Both the position numbers and the translations under genes were made by a program. The notes under the pieces were generated by a model. It was not told where the DNA came from. It was given only the letters and a program-made list of their open reading frames with translations, and searched no databases. A stretch of DNA of 40,024 nucleotides, taken from Ruminiclostridium sp. (GTDB taxonomy: Bacteria > Bacillota > Clostridia > Oscillospirales > Ruminococcaceae). Positions 25,828 through 32,541 of this stretch are shown one piece after another. The stretch is taken from assembly GCA_017941355.1 (NCBI GenBank), contig JAGAWN010000167.1:1-40024 (forward strand), read 5' to 3'. Every line of letters starts with the position of its first letter. Within the stretch, counting starts at the first letter, position 1.

Positions 25828-26499
25828 ATGAAGGACTTGTTAAAAGACTTAATCGGAGAGGGCGGTTATCCATTAAATAAAAAGATAAGATCATACCCAA
25901 AGAGGCTGAAGCGCGCAGTTATCGGAGTTGTTATATATGATATAGTTGTACTAATATTTTTAGGGTTAGCTGTTATTCGCAGTCTAGGAAATGACACTCC
26001 TGTGATTGTTTTAATTGTCATTTGTGGGCTTAATCTTGCAATTGCATTTTTTATCAGCTTTTATGTTATTAAGAGTAATGTAGAAAGAAATAAAACAGTT
26101 TATGCAGCCATGATCAAAATTATAGAAGAAGGAAAGTATTTGGATTATCCAATTCCCGAAAAACCAAACTTAGGGAAATTATATTTTGCTAATATTTTTT
26201 TTACTGACTGTAGAACTTACTTTATTCCTTATTCAAGCGTTATCTGGATTTATAAAAACATTGAATATGTAAATGTTAGACCTTATGGAATAAGATTTAA
26301 AAACGGTACATTCTATACGGTTATAGCAAAAGGAATAAAGGGGAGCTGGACTATTTGGCTTCCGTGGAGTGAGCGAAAGGTAAAAAAGGCAATTGAAAAT
26401 TATTTTTTACCGAGAAACCCAAAACTCATTGTTGGATATAGCAAAGAGATAGAAGAGTATATAAATAGATATATGAGCGAATCCAATCAACAGGGTTAA
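25828..26499 (+). CDS. Small membrane protein with PH-like C-terminal domain
   Basis: A 223-residue protein with two adjacent membrane helices at about 31-50 and 60-82, followed by a cytoplasmic domain of about 120 residues. That domain has strand-rich text such as TYFIPYSSVIWIYKNIEYVNVRPYGIRFKNGTFYTVI, reminiscent of YcxB/bPH-type domains. AAGGGG precedes the ATG. It is the last gene tightly spaced with the Tad genes (15-base gap), so it may belong to the cluster, but it is not a known Tad or T7SS component and may be an unrelated passenger. Confidence 0.7.
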   Translation: MKDLLKDLIGEGGYPLNKKIRSYPKRLKRAVIGVVIYDIVVLIFLGLAVIRSLGNDTPVIVLIVICGLNLAIAFFISFYVIKSNVERNKTVYAAMIKIIEEGKYLDYPIPEKPNLGKLYFANIFFTDCRTYFIPYSSVIWIYKNIEYVNVRPYGIRFKNGTFYTVIAKGIKGSWTIWLPWSERKVKKAIENYFLPRNPKLIVGYSKEIEEYINRYMSESNQQG

Positions 26500-26540
26500 G
26501 ACTTTATTGGTTTCAATATGGCTTGTAATGGAGATTATAT

Positions 26541-27548
26541 ATGCAAGGTTCTAATGATAAATCAACATTGAAAGAACAGTATGCCGGACTTGTCGGAAAT
26601 GAACAAATCATAGAAAAGATAGATGCATTCAAAGCAAATAAATCAAGGGAAAATCTTCTGTTTCTGCTCGAAGTAATACATAACAGAATGAATGATGATG
26701 GGCAGTTTTTGATACCTGTTATACCGTCACAAGCTGCGTTAGACTTGTTCACATCAGAAGAGGTAAAAGCCGGTGATACCGTAAAGAGTGATGCTAATCT
26801 TCATTTCAGATTAAATACATTAGAAACCGCTGATGGAAAAAAGTGGCTTGTGGCATTTACTTCATACAAGGAATATGAAAAGGGTGAGGCTAGTTCTATA
26901 ATCACTCAAGACATTCGTAGTTACATCAATATTTTCAATAAAGATTGTGGTTATGAGGGTATAATTATAAATACGTGGAGCACAAAGTTTTTCTTTATAA
27001 AAGATTTTATTAAGATCATGTTGAATATGGATAAACCTCAAAACCATATCAGTTTCGTAGTCGGGGATATTACTAAACTCGAAGTAGAAGCGATAGTTAA
27101 TGCCGCAAATTCCACTTTACTCGGCGGCGGTGGTGTTGATGGAGCAATACATAAAGCTGCCGGTCCGAAGCTGCTGCTGGAGTGTATGACATTACATGGA
27201 TGCAAGACCGGGGAAGCGAAGATCACCAAGGGCTACAACTTAAAAGCAAAACACATTATCCATACTGTAGGTCCGAGGTATCATGGCAAAACTGAGGATG
27301 CAATGCTTTTGTATGCTTGCTATATAAACTCGCTTGATCTTGCGAAAAAGAATAATATTCATAGTATAGCATTTCCAGCTATTTCGACGGGTGATTACGG
27401 TTATCCCGCAAGGGAAGCTGCGGTAGTTGCTTTGAAAGCGGTTATCGGTTGGCTAAATAGCAACGAGGAGTATGGTATGGAGATCGTGATGTGTTGTTAT
27501 AACGAAGAAATGTATAATATTTTCATGGGCGTTTCAAGGGGTGAATGA
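26541..27548 (+). CDS. SseB-domain plus macrodomain protein
   Basis: A 335-residue cytoplasmic protein. Residues 1-155 resemble the SseB N-terminal domain (ENLLFLLEVIHNRMNDDGQFLIPVI and WLVAFTSYKEYEKGE). Residues 165-330 form a macrodomain of the YmdB/MacroD type, with GDITKLEVEAIVNAANSTLLGGGGVDGAIH (ADP-ribose-binding loop 1, catalytic Asn-Ala-Ala-Asn) and AISTGDYGYP (loop 2). Such domains hydrolyse O-acetyl-ADP-ribose or remove ADP-ribose from proteins. The DUF1810 gene starts four bases after its stop, indicating a joint role. SseB-macro fusions recur in Clostridia; the biological substrate is unknown. Confidence 0.9.
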   Translation: MQGSNDKSTLKEQYAGLVGNEQIIEKIDAFKANKSRENLLFLLEVIHNRMNDDGQFLIPVIPSQAALDLFTSEEVKAGDTVKSDANLHFRLNTLETADGKKWLVAFTSYKEYEKGEASSIITQDIRSYINIFNKDCGYEGIIINTWSTKFFFIKDFIKIMLNMDKPQNHISFVVGDITKLEVEAIVNAANSTLLGGGGVDGAIHKAAGPKLLLECMTLHGCKTGEAKITKGYNLKAKHIIHTVGPRYHGKTEDAMLLYACYINSLDLAKKNNIHSIAFPAISTGDYGYPAREAAVVALKAVIGWLNSNEEYGMEIVMCCYNEEMYNIFMGVSRGE

Positions 27549-27551
27549 TAT

Positions 27552-27992
27552 ATGTTCACCAGCGATTACACTTTGGACAGATTTCTTAAAGCTCAGGAGC
27601 ATAGGTATAGTACAGCCTTGCAGGAGATACGCAATGGGAGAAAAAGAACACATTGGGTATGGTTCATATTCCCACAAATAAAAGGGCTGGGTAAAAGCAT
27701 CGCTTCCAATAAATATGCAATAAGAGATTTGGATGAAGCGAAAGAGTATTTAAATAATGATATTTTGCGCAGTAGGTTAATTGAGATCTCCGGCGCATTA
27801 CTAGAACAGAATGCAGACATAAAATCTATTATGGGTTCGCCGGATCATTTAAAAGTATGTTCTTGTATGACGCTTTTTATGAAAGCGGATCCCAGTATAA
27901 CTGTATTCAGTGATGTTCTCAATAAATTCTACAATGGAATTCCCGACAGAAAGACACTTGAATTATTAGGAAATAATCTGAACCGACTTTAA
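27552..27992 (+). CDS. DUF1810 family protein
   Basis: A 146-residue protein matching the DUF1810 pattern: N-terminal YTLDRFLKAQEHRYSTALQEIRNGRKRTHWVWFIFPQIKGLG, then NKYAIRDLDEAKEYLNN and a helical C terminus with FYNG and PDRKTLELL. It is the usual length and apparently complete. The biochemical role of the family is not firmly established. Its close coupling with a macrodomain gene suggests a function connected to ADP-ribose or NAD-derived molecules, which is inference from context. GGGGTGA lies upstream within the preceding stop region. Confidence 0.85.
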   Translation: MFTSDYTLDRFLKAQEHRYSTALQEIRNGRKRTHWVWFIFPQIKGLGKSIASNKYAIRDLDEAKEYLNNDILRSRLIEISGALLEQNADIKSIMGSPDHLKVCSCMTLFMKADPSITVFSDVLNKFYNGIPDRKTLELLGNNLNRL

Positions 27993-28005
27993 GGAGGAAT
28001 TTTAA

Positions 28006-28434
28006 ATGGATAGACCCTGTATAGCATTTGAGATGACTGACGCAAATGAAGCTTATGACCATTTGTTGTGGTGTGAATTAATAATGGACTATAAAGGATT
28101 TGCTTTTGATAACTGTATGTACGCCGAAGATGATGGCTGGAGAAGGCTATATAGGTGTAAATCAAGCGGCGGTATGTATATGGTTCAGCATTCGGAAGGA
28201 CATTTCATGTCACATGATGATGAAGAGTATGATGATTATTTTCCGATAGGAAGTATTGAAGAAGCAGAGAGTATATGTAAAAAATGGAATGGTGATGATA
28301 TATTACGGTATTTTCCCAAAAGGTTTCTTCATGTTACAGGGTATCCATTGTGGAAATTAGCTTCTAAACTTTTAGACGAAGAGAAATGTAAAATTAAATC
28401 AAAGTATAACGGAAATTATACTTGGGATTCGTAG
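28006..28434 (+). CDS. Hypothetical acidic protein
   Basis: A 142-residue soluble, acidic protein with many aromatic residues and a DDEEYDDYFP patch. It has an AAGGAGGA ribosome site and follows the DUF1810 gene by 13 bases, so it is probably the last gene of a three-gene operon ended by the terminator at 28459-28487. I recognise no domain. It is not visibly an antitoxin, but the small acidic character and partner genes would allow an inhibitor-type role; there is no direct support for that. Confidence 0.75.
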   Translation: MDRPCIAFEMTDANEAYDHLLWCELIMDYKGFAFDNCMYAEDDGWRRLYRCKSSGGMYMVQHSEGHFMSHDDEEYDDYFPIGSIEEAESICKKWNGDDILRYFPKRFLHVTGYPLWKLASKLLDEEKCKIKSKYNGNYTWDS

Positions 28435-28458
28435 GAGCTTAGAATTCAAGAATAGAAT

Positions 28459-28487
28459 AATGCAAAGGCTTAGAGTCTTTGCATTTA
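28459..28487. terminator. Bidirectional terminator between converging genes
   Basis: AATGCAAAG pairs with CTTTGCATT around a 9-nt loop, with U-rich sequence on the plus-strand side. It lies between the end of the plus-strand operon and the stop of the minus-strand XRE gene, which it overlaps by three bases. Confidence 0.7.
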
Positions 28488-28793
28488 TCTTTTCAGCACA
28501 TCAGACATGGTTAATAAAGCCTGTGCCTTCTCGTTTGAAACTGTCCGGAAGTTTTCAAGCAAAGTTCTCTCGTCAGCAGACAGATAGACAGCATCTTGGC
28601 TCTCGTTGAAAAATTCGGCAAGCGTCAGCCCGAGAGCTTCAACGAGCCTTTGGAGAGTGTCGATTGTCGGCTGCCGCGTTCCTTCCTCTATTCCTTTGAT
28701 ATGATGACCGGAAACGCCGGTGATCTGAGTAAGGCGGTATCGCGTCATGCCTTTCGCAGAGCGGAGTTCAGTCAATCGTTTCCCAATATCCAT
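28485..28793 (-). CDS. XRE-family transcriptional regulator
   Basis: A 102-residue repressor-like protein. The HTH at about residues 5-60 contains RLTELRSAKGMTRYRLTQITGVSGHHIKGIEEGTRQPTIDTL, with a typical helix-turn-helix and the RQPTIDTL linker. A helical C terminus follows. The ATG at 28793 is used because GGACGGG lies just upstream; an ATG six codons earlier is also in frame but would include that site. It is divergently transcribed from the SLOG gene. The shared region 28812-28918 carries two TCCG/CCCG repeats and an inverted repeat over the SLOG promoter, so it is likely the regulator of both genes. Confidence 0.87.
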   Translation of the reverse strand: MDIGKRLTELRSAKGMTRYRLTQITGVSGHHIKGIEEGTRQPTIDTLQRLVEALGLTLAEFFNESQDAVYLSADERTLLENFRTVSNEKAQALLTMSDVLKR

Positions 28794-28827
28794 AGTGACC
28801 CGTCCTTTCATGTACCTATATTATATA

Positions 28828-28878
28828 CCCGAACGGGCTATAAAATAATGTCCGTATGGGCTTGAAATTGCGGACATT
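28828..28878. promoter_or_regulatory. Operator-like repeats in the XRE/SLOG divergent region
   Basis: Direct repeats CCCGAACGGGCT (28828-28839) and TCCGTATGGGCT (28851-28862) are spaced 23 bases start to start, about two helical turns. In addition AATGTCCG (28847-28854) is inverted as CGGACATT (28871-28878), bracketing the -35 of the SLOG promoter. Likely binding sites for the adjacent XRE protein. Confidence 0.55.
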
Positions 28879-28890
28879 TAGGTATATAAT
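28862..28890 (+). promoter_or_regulatory. Promoter of the SLOG gene
   Basis: TTGAAA (28862-28867), 17-nt spacer, TATAAT (28885-28890). Near consensus with ideal spacing. The -35 lies between the arms of the inverted repeat AATGTCCG/CGGACATT, so repressor binding would block it. Confidence 0.8.
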
Positions 28891-28918
28891 GTGTGTAGGT
28901 ATTGTTGCAGGAGGATTT

Positions 28919-29416
28919 ATGGAAGTTTATACAGTCAGTTTGTTTGGGCATAAAGAATTTAATAATCCGTTAAAAGTTGGCAAACAGCTTGAAAAGGAAG
29001 TCCGTGATCTTATAGACCATAATGAGTATGTGGAGTTTCTGATTGGTAGAAACGGTATGTTCGATCTGTTTGCCGCTTCGGTTATAAGGGAAGTCTGCAA
29101 GGAGTATGACTACGGCAATGCTGCCCTTGTGTTGGTGCTCCCGCATATTACACCGGATTATAAGAATAATACGGCTATGATAGATAAGATGTATGACGAG
29201 ATCGAGGTGTGCGAAGAAGCAGAGCGTTACAGCAATAGATTGTCTGTCGGGGTATGCAACCGGAACATGGTTGACCGTTCAGACCTTGTTATTGTCTGTG
29301 TGGAGCGGCGAGAGGGTGGAGCGTACAAGATGATGATGTATGCGAAGGATACGGGAAAGCCTGTTAAAAATGTTGCTTGCTTTGATTTTTCTTCCGAACC
29401 TATCAACGTTGATTAG
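28919..29416 (+). CDS. SLOG/DUF1273-like Rossmann-fold protein
   Basis: A 165-residue protein with a Rossmann-type pattern: VYTVSLFGHKEF at the N terminus, EFLIGRNGMFDLFAASVIREV (the G-x-x-G-x-D-x-x-A nucleotide-binding segment of SLOG proteins), ALVLVLPHI, NRNMVDRSDLVIVCV and EGGAYKMMMYAKDTGKPV. This is the motif order of the DUF1273/YspA branch of the SLOG superfamily, which binds nucleotides or related ligands. An upstream in-frame start exists, but AGGAGGA lies four bases before ATG 28919. The gene is followed by a 64-aa gene and is probably controlled by the divergent XRE protein. The function of this branch is not established. Confidence 0.78.
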   Translation: MEVYTVSLFGHKEFNNPLKVGKQLEKEVRDLIDHNEYVEFLIGRNGMFDLFAASVIREVCKEYDYGNAALVLVLPHITPDYKNNTAMIDKMYDEIEVCEEAERYSNRLSVGVCNRNMVDRSDLVIVCVERREGGAYKMMMYAKDTGKPVKNVACFDFSSEPINVD

Positions 29417-29454
29417 GTTTTATACTTCGTCACGACTGTAAGAAAGGGAGTATT

Positions 29455-29649
29455 ATGCCAGTTTATGATTTGGCTAAAATACTTGATGAAATACATTGGG
29501 AAGATTACGCGGAGTTTGACAATCCGCCCGAGTTTGTTACGCCTGAGGAAAAGGAAAAGAAACTACAAAAGCTATTATCGAAATATAGCAACAGAAGTGA
29601 GGAGACGAAGGATAATAATGCCCGCTTAGTAAAACCAAATATATTGTGA
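29455..29649 (+). CDS. Small acidic hypothetical protein
   Basis: A 64-residue hydrophilic protein, rich in Glu, Asp and Lys, probably helical in its second half (PEEKEKKLQKLLSKYSN). The ribosome site AAGAAAGGGAG is good. It lies 38 bases after the SLOG gene with no terminator between, so it is probably co-transcribed. No family recognised. Confidence 0.6.
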   Translation: MPVYDLAKILDEIHWEDYAEFDNPPEFVTPEEKEKKLQKLLSKYSNRSEETKDNNARLVKPNIL

Positions 29650-29825
29650 AATTTCACAGCATAAAAAGGTTACAGATTTGGGCAAATTCGGAATCGTCAA
29701 GGAATTTGCTGCAAATTCGTCCCTAAACTGTAACTTCGTTTTTCCGGCCACTTAAAATGAAAGCTTGTCCAATTGTAGGATCTGAACAAAGATTCGTATA
29801 TTTAACTATTATTTTGAGAAAACGC

Positions 29826-29854
29826 TTGCAAATGGGCTTTTGACATGATATACT
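29826..29854 (+). promoter_or_regulatory. Orphan promoter with extended -10
   Basis: TTGCAA (29826-29831), 17-nt spacer, TATACT (29849-29854), with TG one base upstream. It is followed by no ORF longer than a few codons for several hundred bases, although small stem-forming sequences (GAGC/GCTC at about 29860) are present. It may drive a non-coding RNA or be a relic. Otherwise I see no gene in 29650-30220. Confidence 0.45.
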
Positions 29855-30223
29855 GGATATAGAGCAAAAGCTCATAAAATTAAATATGATAATCGCAATG
29901 AATAGTAATGATTTTTGAGAAGGTCTTGATGTATACAAGATCATGGTAGAGTGAATTGAAAATATAGTTTTTTGTTATTAAATTGAAGTTTTATGAAAAA
30001 ATAGGACTCGGAAGTTATTATAAATCAGCGCGAAAACAATGCTTGGCTGAAAGTTAGGCAGTCATTAGAGTTGTGTCAAAAACAACAAAACCTTAAGAGC
30101 ACGCAACATTAATTGAGTTGCTGGCTGTTGAGTGTTTATAGCTTATGGACTGCTTAAAATCAGCAATGGAAACAGGCTTGTTATTGTGTTGGCTTATTTT
30201 TCCAAGTGCTTAGAAGAGAACAT

Positions 30224-30287
30224 GACCAAACCGGTCTACGAGAAAAATGACAGATCATAGATCTGCCCTGAAGAATGCGGTTTGGTC
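30224..30287. other. Long hairpin with nested palindrome
   Basis: GACCAAACC (30224-30232) pairs with GGTTTGGTC (30279-30287); inside lies CAGATC/GATCTG (30251-30265). The right arm is followed by TTCTTTATTTTAT, so on the plus strand it can act as a terminator. It may end the transcript from the 29826 promoter. A minus-strand reading frame crosses the region but has no convincing start or family. Confidence 0.45.
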
Positions 30288-30402
30288 TTCTTTATTTTAT
30301 ATTCTTTTAAGAAGCGCCAAGCCGCGAGGTTTGGAGCTTTTTCTTTTAGCCAGTTTGCAATAAGCCCTAAGAAATGGGCGTTAAGCAATATCCATACAGG
30401 AT

Positions 30403-30840
30403 ATAAATCCGATATGGAACTGATGAACGGAGAAGCGGCTGCGAGTCTTAAATCAAAACTCGTAAATGGATCACCGAGATGCTGCACGAACGAATAAGGG
30501 TATGAATCCCTAACGAGAAGTACAGTATCGCTGAGGCAGATCAGATCATCCAAAAAGCGATGACGGAATCTGCACGCGGTGGTATCGGTTCGAACGATGG
30601 CTGTCGAGCTTCGGTGAACCACAAGCGGCAATGCACACCGTAAAAAATAGTGCAACCGGTAGGCATCAGTAATTCAAGATATTTGCTTATGAAGTTATAA
30701 AGGCAATACACTATGAATTTACAAAGATACCTGCCAAAACGCTTATGTCTATAAATTATAGACGAGCACAACTCGGGAAAGGGTATCGTCGTCCTGCCCA
30801 TTCACAAGAGAAAATCTTGCTGAATGAATCGGCGAAATAA
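30403..30840 (+). pseudogene. Decayed coding sequence, family unknown
   Basis: Protein-like sequence can be followed with interruptions. SDMELMNGEAAASLKSKL runs into a frameshift near 30460, then KWITEMLHERIRV, an in-frame TGA, then PNEKYSIAEADQIIQKAMTE to about 30570. From 30673 to 30840 a 55-codon open stretch without a normal start reads FKIFAYEVIKAIHYEFTKIP and ends HSQEKILLNESAK. The pieces look like remains of one or two genes. At 30863 a good ribosome site leads to an ATG followed only four codons later by TAG, another sign of decay. I cannot name the ancestor. Confidence 0.35.
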
Positions 30841-30897
30841 AAAAGAAAGGAAGGTATCGAGAATGAATACCGCATAGAAGACAAAACAAGAAAAAAC

Positions 30898-31159
30898 TGC
30901 TGAAAGGGCTTTTCGCCATATTTCAGCACCCGTACCTAATGGTTATGTACGATCCCGTACATAACCGATTAGGTAGGCGAAATTCCTACACATCCTTAAT
31001 ATTAATAGGTGTGTAGGACGGGGTGGGTCACCGCAACGACCTGTACGCGGGCTTCAGAGCGCCGCACTTAACGCGCTTTTTAGAGCGAGGATGTGTGGGA
31101 ATATAGGCATTCCCATACATATCATCAATATTTGTACAGGCATAAAGGTGTGTACAAAT
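30898..31159 (+). other. Array of five strong hairpins upstream of a tyrosine recombinase
   Basis: In order: TGCTGAAA/TTTCAGCA (30898-30928); a 19-bp stem with one bulge, TACCTAAT plus GGTTATGTACG with its complement (30933-30975); CCTACACA/TGTGTAGG (30985-31017); a 12-bp stem, ATGTGTGGGAAT with ATTCCCATACAT (31091-31120); ATTTGTACA/TGTACAAAT (31130-31159). The arms of the third and fourth hairpins are variants of one motif, ATTCCYAYACAT, in alternating orientation. The array ends 41 bases before the ATG of the recombinase. It may be a structured leader, a recombination site cluster or both. Confidence 0.6.
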
Positions 31160-31200
31160 TCGTCACAACAAAATGGCTATGACAAAGGAGGAAGATTATT

Positions 31201-32064
31201 ATGTCAAAGTCAAAAAATCCCAACCTGAAAAGACAGGCTAATCAGCGTCTGAACGCTATGCAAAGATATGGTGAGTCGAAGCATCAAGCTCGCCGAGACG
31301 AACACACACAGTATCCCGAGGGGATATTTTCCTTTAATACTATGAAGACGTATAAGGAAGCCGTCAAAACATTTCTCGCATGGGCGAGAACAAAATACTC
31401 CGAATACAAGTTCCTTGATGATCTGAAGGACAAAGTGCCCGAGTACCTTGAGGAAAAGAAGGCGGCGGGACTCTCAGCATGCACTATCAAGACATACGCT
31501 TCCGCGCTTGCTAAGCTCTATGGCTGCAAGAAGGCGGATTTCGGCATCGAGTTCGCTAAACGTGAGCGCAAGAATGTGAAACGCTCTCGCTTTGAGCCCG
31601 ATAAGAAACTTGAAAAAGCCAATCCGGACATAGTTGATTTCGTCCGCGGGACGGGTCTCAGACGCTGTGAGCTGAGCCGCCTTATTGGAGAAGATGTGTA
31701 CAGGGACAGCGAAGGAAAACTTGTGGTTCATGTGCGCAGGGGCAAAGGCGGGAAAGAACGCACGGTCACAGTTCTTGCGGAATATGTTGATAGAGTTGAA
31801 GAGATCGCTGGCAAAGTAGGAGCCAAAGAGAAGATATTCAAGAATCTCCACAGGGGTCTTCAGCTTCATCATTATCGTGGGGATTTCGCAGCGGCGCTGT
31901 ATAAGAAGGTGGCGAGGAGCGAGATCCCTGAAACTGATAAGTATAAGATGAGGAAAGACCGCAAAGGTACGATCCTCGACAAAAAAGCAATGTTGACTGT
32001 AAGCAGGGCGCTGGGTCATAATAGAATAAATGTTATCGCTCAGAGCTATCTTTACAGCGTATAA
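31201..32064 (+). CDS. Tyrosine recombinase (second, unrelated to the switch)
   Basis: A 287-residue phage-integrase-family protein. A basic N-terminal tail (SKSKNPNLKRQANQRLNAMQRYGESKHQARRDEH) precedes a SAM-like DNA-binding domain (MKTYKEAVKTFLAWARTKY to LAKLYG). The catalytic domain has Arg in GTGLRRCELSRL at about 150, the beta-hairpin Lys in RRGKGGKERTV, the His-x-x-Arg box in LHHYRGD at about 222, ALGHNR at about 270 and the nucleophile Tyr in QSYLYS at about 283. It is shorter than standard integrases because the arm-binding domain is missing. AAAGGAGGA precedes the ATG. It follows a remarkable hairpin array and is followed by a coupled 53-aa gene; it may resolve or integrate a mobile or plasmid-like element. 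Confidence 0.82.
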   Translation: MSKSKNPNLKRQANQRLNAMQRYGESKHQARRDEHTQYPEGIFSFNTMKTYKEAVKTFLAWARTKYSEYKFLDDLKDKVPEYLEEKKAAGLSACTIKTYASALAKLYGCKKADFGIEFAKRERKNVKRSRFEPDKKLEKANPDIVDFVRGTGLRRCELSRLIGEDVYRDSEGKLVVHVRRGKGGKERTVTVLAEYVDRVEEIAGKVGAKEKIFKNLHRGLQLHHYRGDFAAALYKKVARSEIPETDKYKMRKDRKGTILDKKAMLTVSRALGHNRINVIAQSYLYSV

Positions 32065-32082
32065 AGAAGGAGGTGATGACCT

Positions 32083-32244
32083 ATGAGAGTGGATAGTATC
32101 ACAGTAACAATCAGCATAGTTTTCACGGAAGACAATGATGATAAAGCTGTGTGCAGCATTACCGGAATTCTCGCAGACTCGCTTGTAGAGCGCATCGGTG
32201 AGACTTCAAAAGAAAAGACCGGAGGAAAAGTACAGTCAGAATGA
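32083..32244 (+). CDS. 53-aa hypothetical protein
   Basis: A short reading frame with an exceptionally strong ribosome site (AAGGAGGTGATGA) six bases before ATG 32083, 18 bases after the recombinase stop. The product starts MRVDSITVTISIVFTEDND and ends GGKVQSE; the N-terminal half looks beta-stranded. It is clearly coupled to the recombinase gene and may be an accessory of recombination, but it resembles no excisionase I know. Confidence 0.65.
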   Translation: MRVDSITVTISIVFTEDNDDKAVCSITGILADSLVERIGETSKEKTGGKVQSE

Positions 32245-32312
32245 TATGTATGTTTTTTACGAGTCAACATTGGATGTGCATTAGGCATATTCAAAAAAAG
32301 AAGAGCCATTTT

Positions 32313-32379
32313 GAAGGTTTCTTTTTTGCGCGCGTCGTGCGCGCCTTTGGAAACCTTCTTAACGACATCCTGTCGTTAA
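32313..32379. repeat. Structured palindromic repeat, copy A
   Basis: Outer stem GAAGGTTTC (32313-32321) with GAAACCTTC (32350-32358); nested inner stem GCGCGC with GCGCGC (32328-32344); then directly a second hairpin TTAACGACA, loop TCC, TGTCGTTAA (32359-32379). The same architecture with different bases in every stem occurs at 36201-36266. Confidence 0.7.
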
Positions 32380-32381
32380 TT

Positions 32382-32496
32382 CCGATGCTTAATGTCCGGT
32401 GATATTTGCCGGTCAGATTTGACTGCCGATGATTGGTAGGAGACCGTTGTGCAGGCAATAAGCGGTAGAAAAATATCAGCGGACAGTAAGCATCGG
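32382..32496. repeat. 26-bp imperfect inverted repeat (long stem-loop)
   Basis: The arm at 32382-32407 (beginning CCGATGCTTA) is the reverse complement of 32471-32496 (ending TAAGCATCGG) at 24 of 26 positions, around a 63-base centre. It follows copy A of the palindromic repeat without a gap and ends 45 bases before the 280-aa gene, so the leader of that gene can fold almost completely. It could be an RNA element or the end of a small mobile unit. Confidence 0.65.
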
Positions 32497-32541
32497 ATAA
32501 TTGGTACGGCAATTTATACACAAGAAAGGAAGAGTGCAATT

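Noticed and set aside
30236-30655. 139-codon minus-strand ORF
   Set aside because: Passes through the nested hairpin and the decayed plus-strand coding sequence, with no ribosome site. Part of it (LIANWLKEKAPNLAAWRFLKEYK) looks protein-like but no family could be supported.
30898-31159. CRISPR array
   Set aside because: Hairpins differ in sequence and spacing, there are no identical direct repeats with regular spacers, and no cas genes are present.
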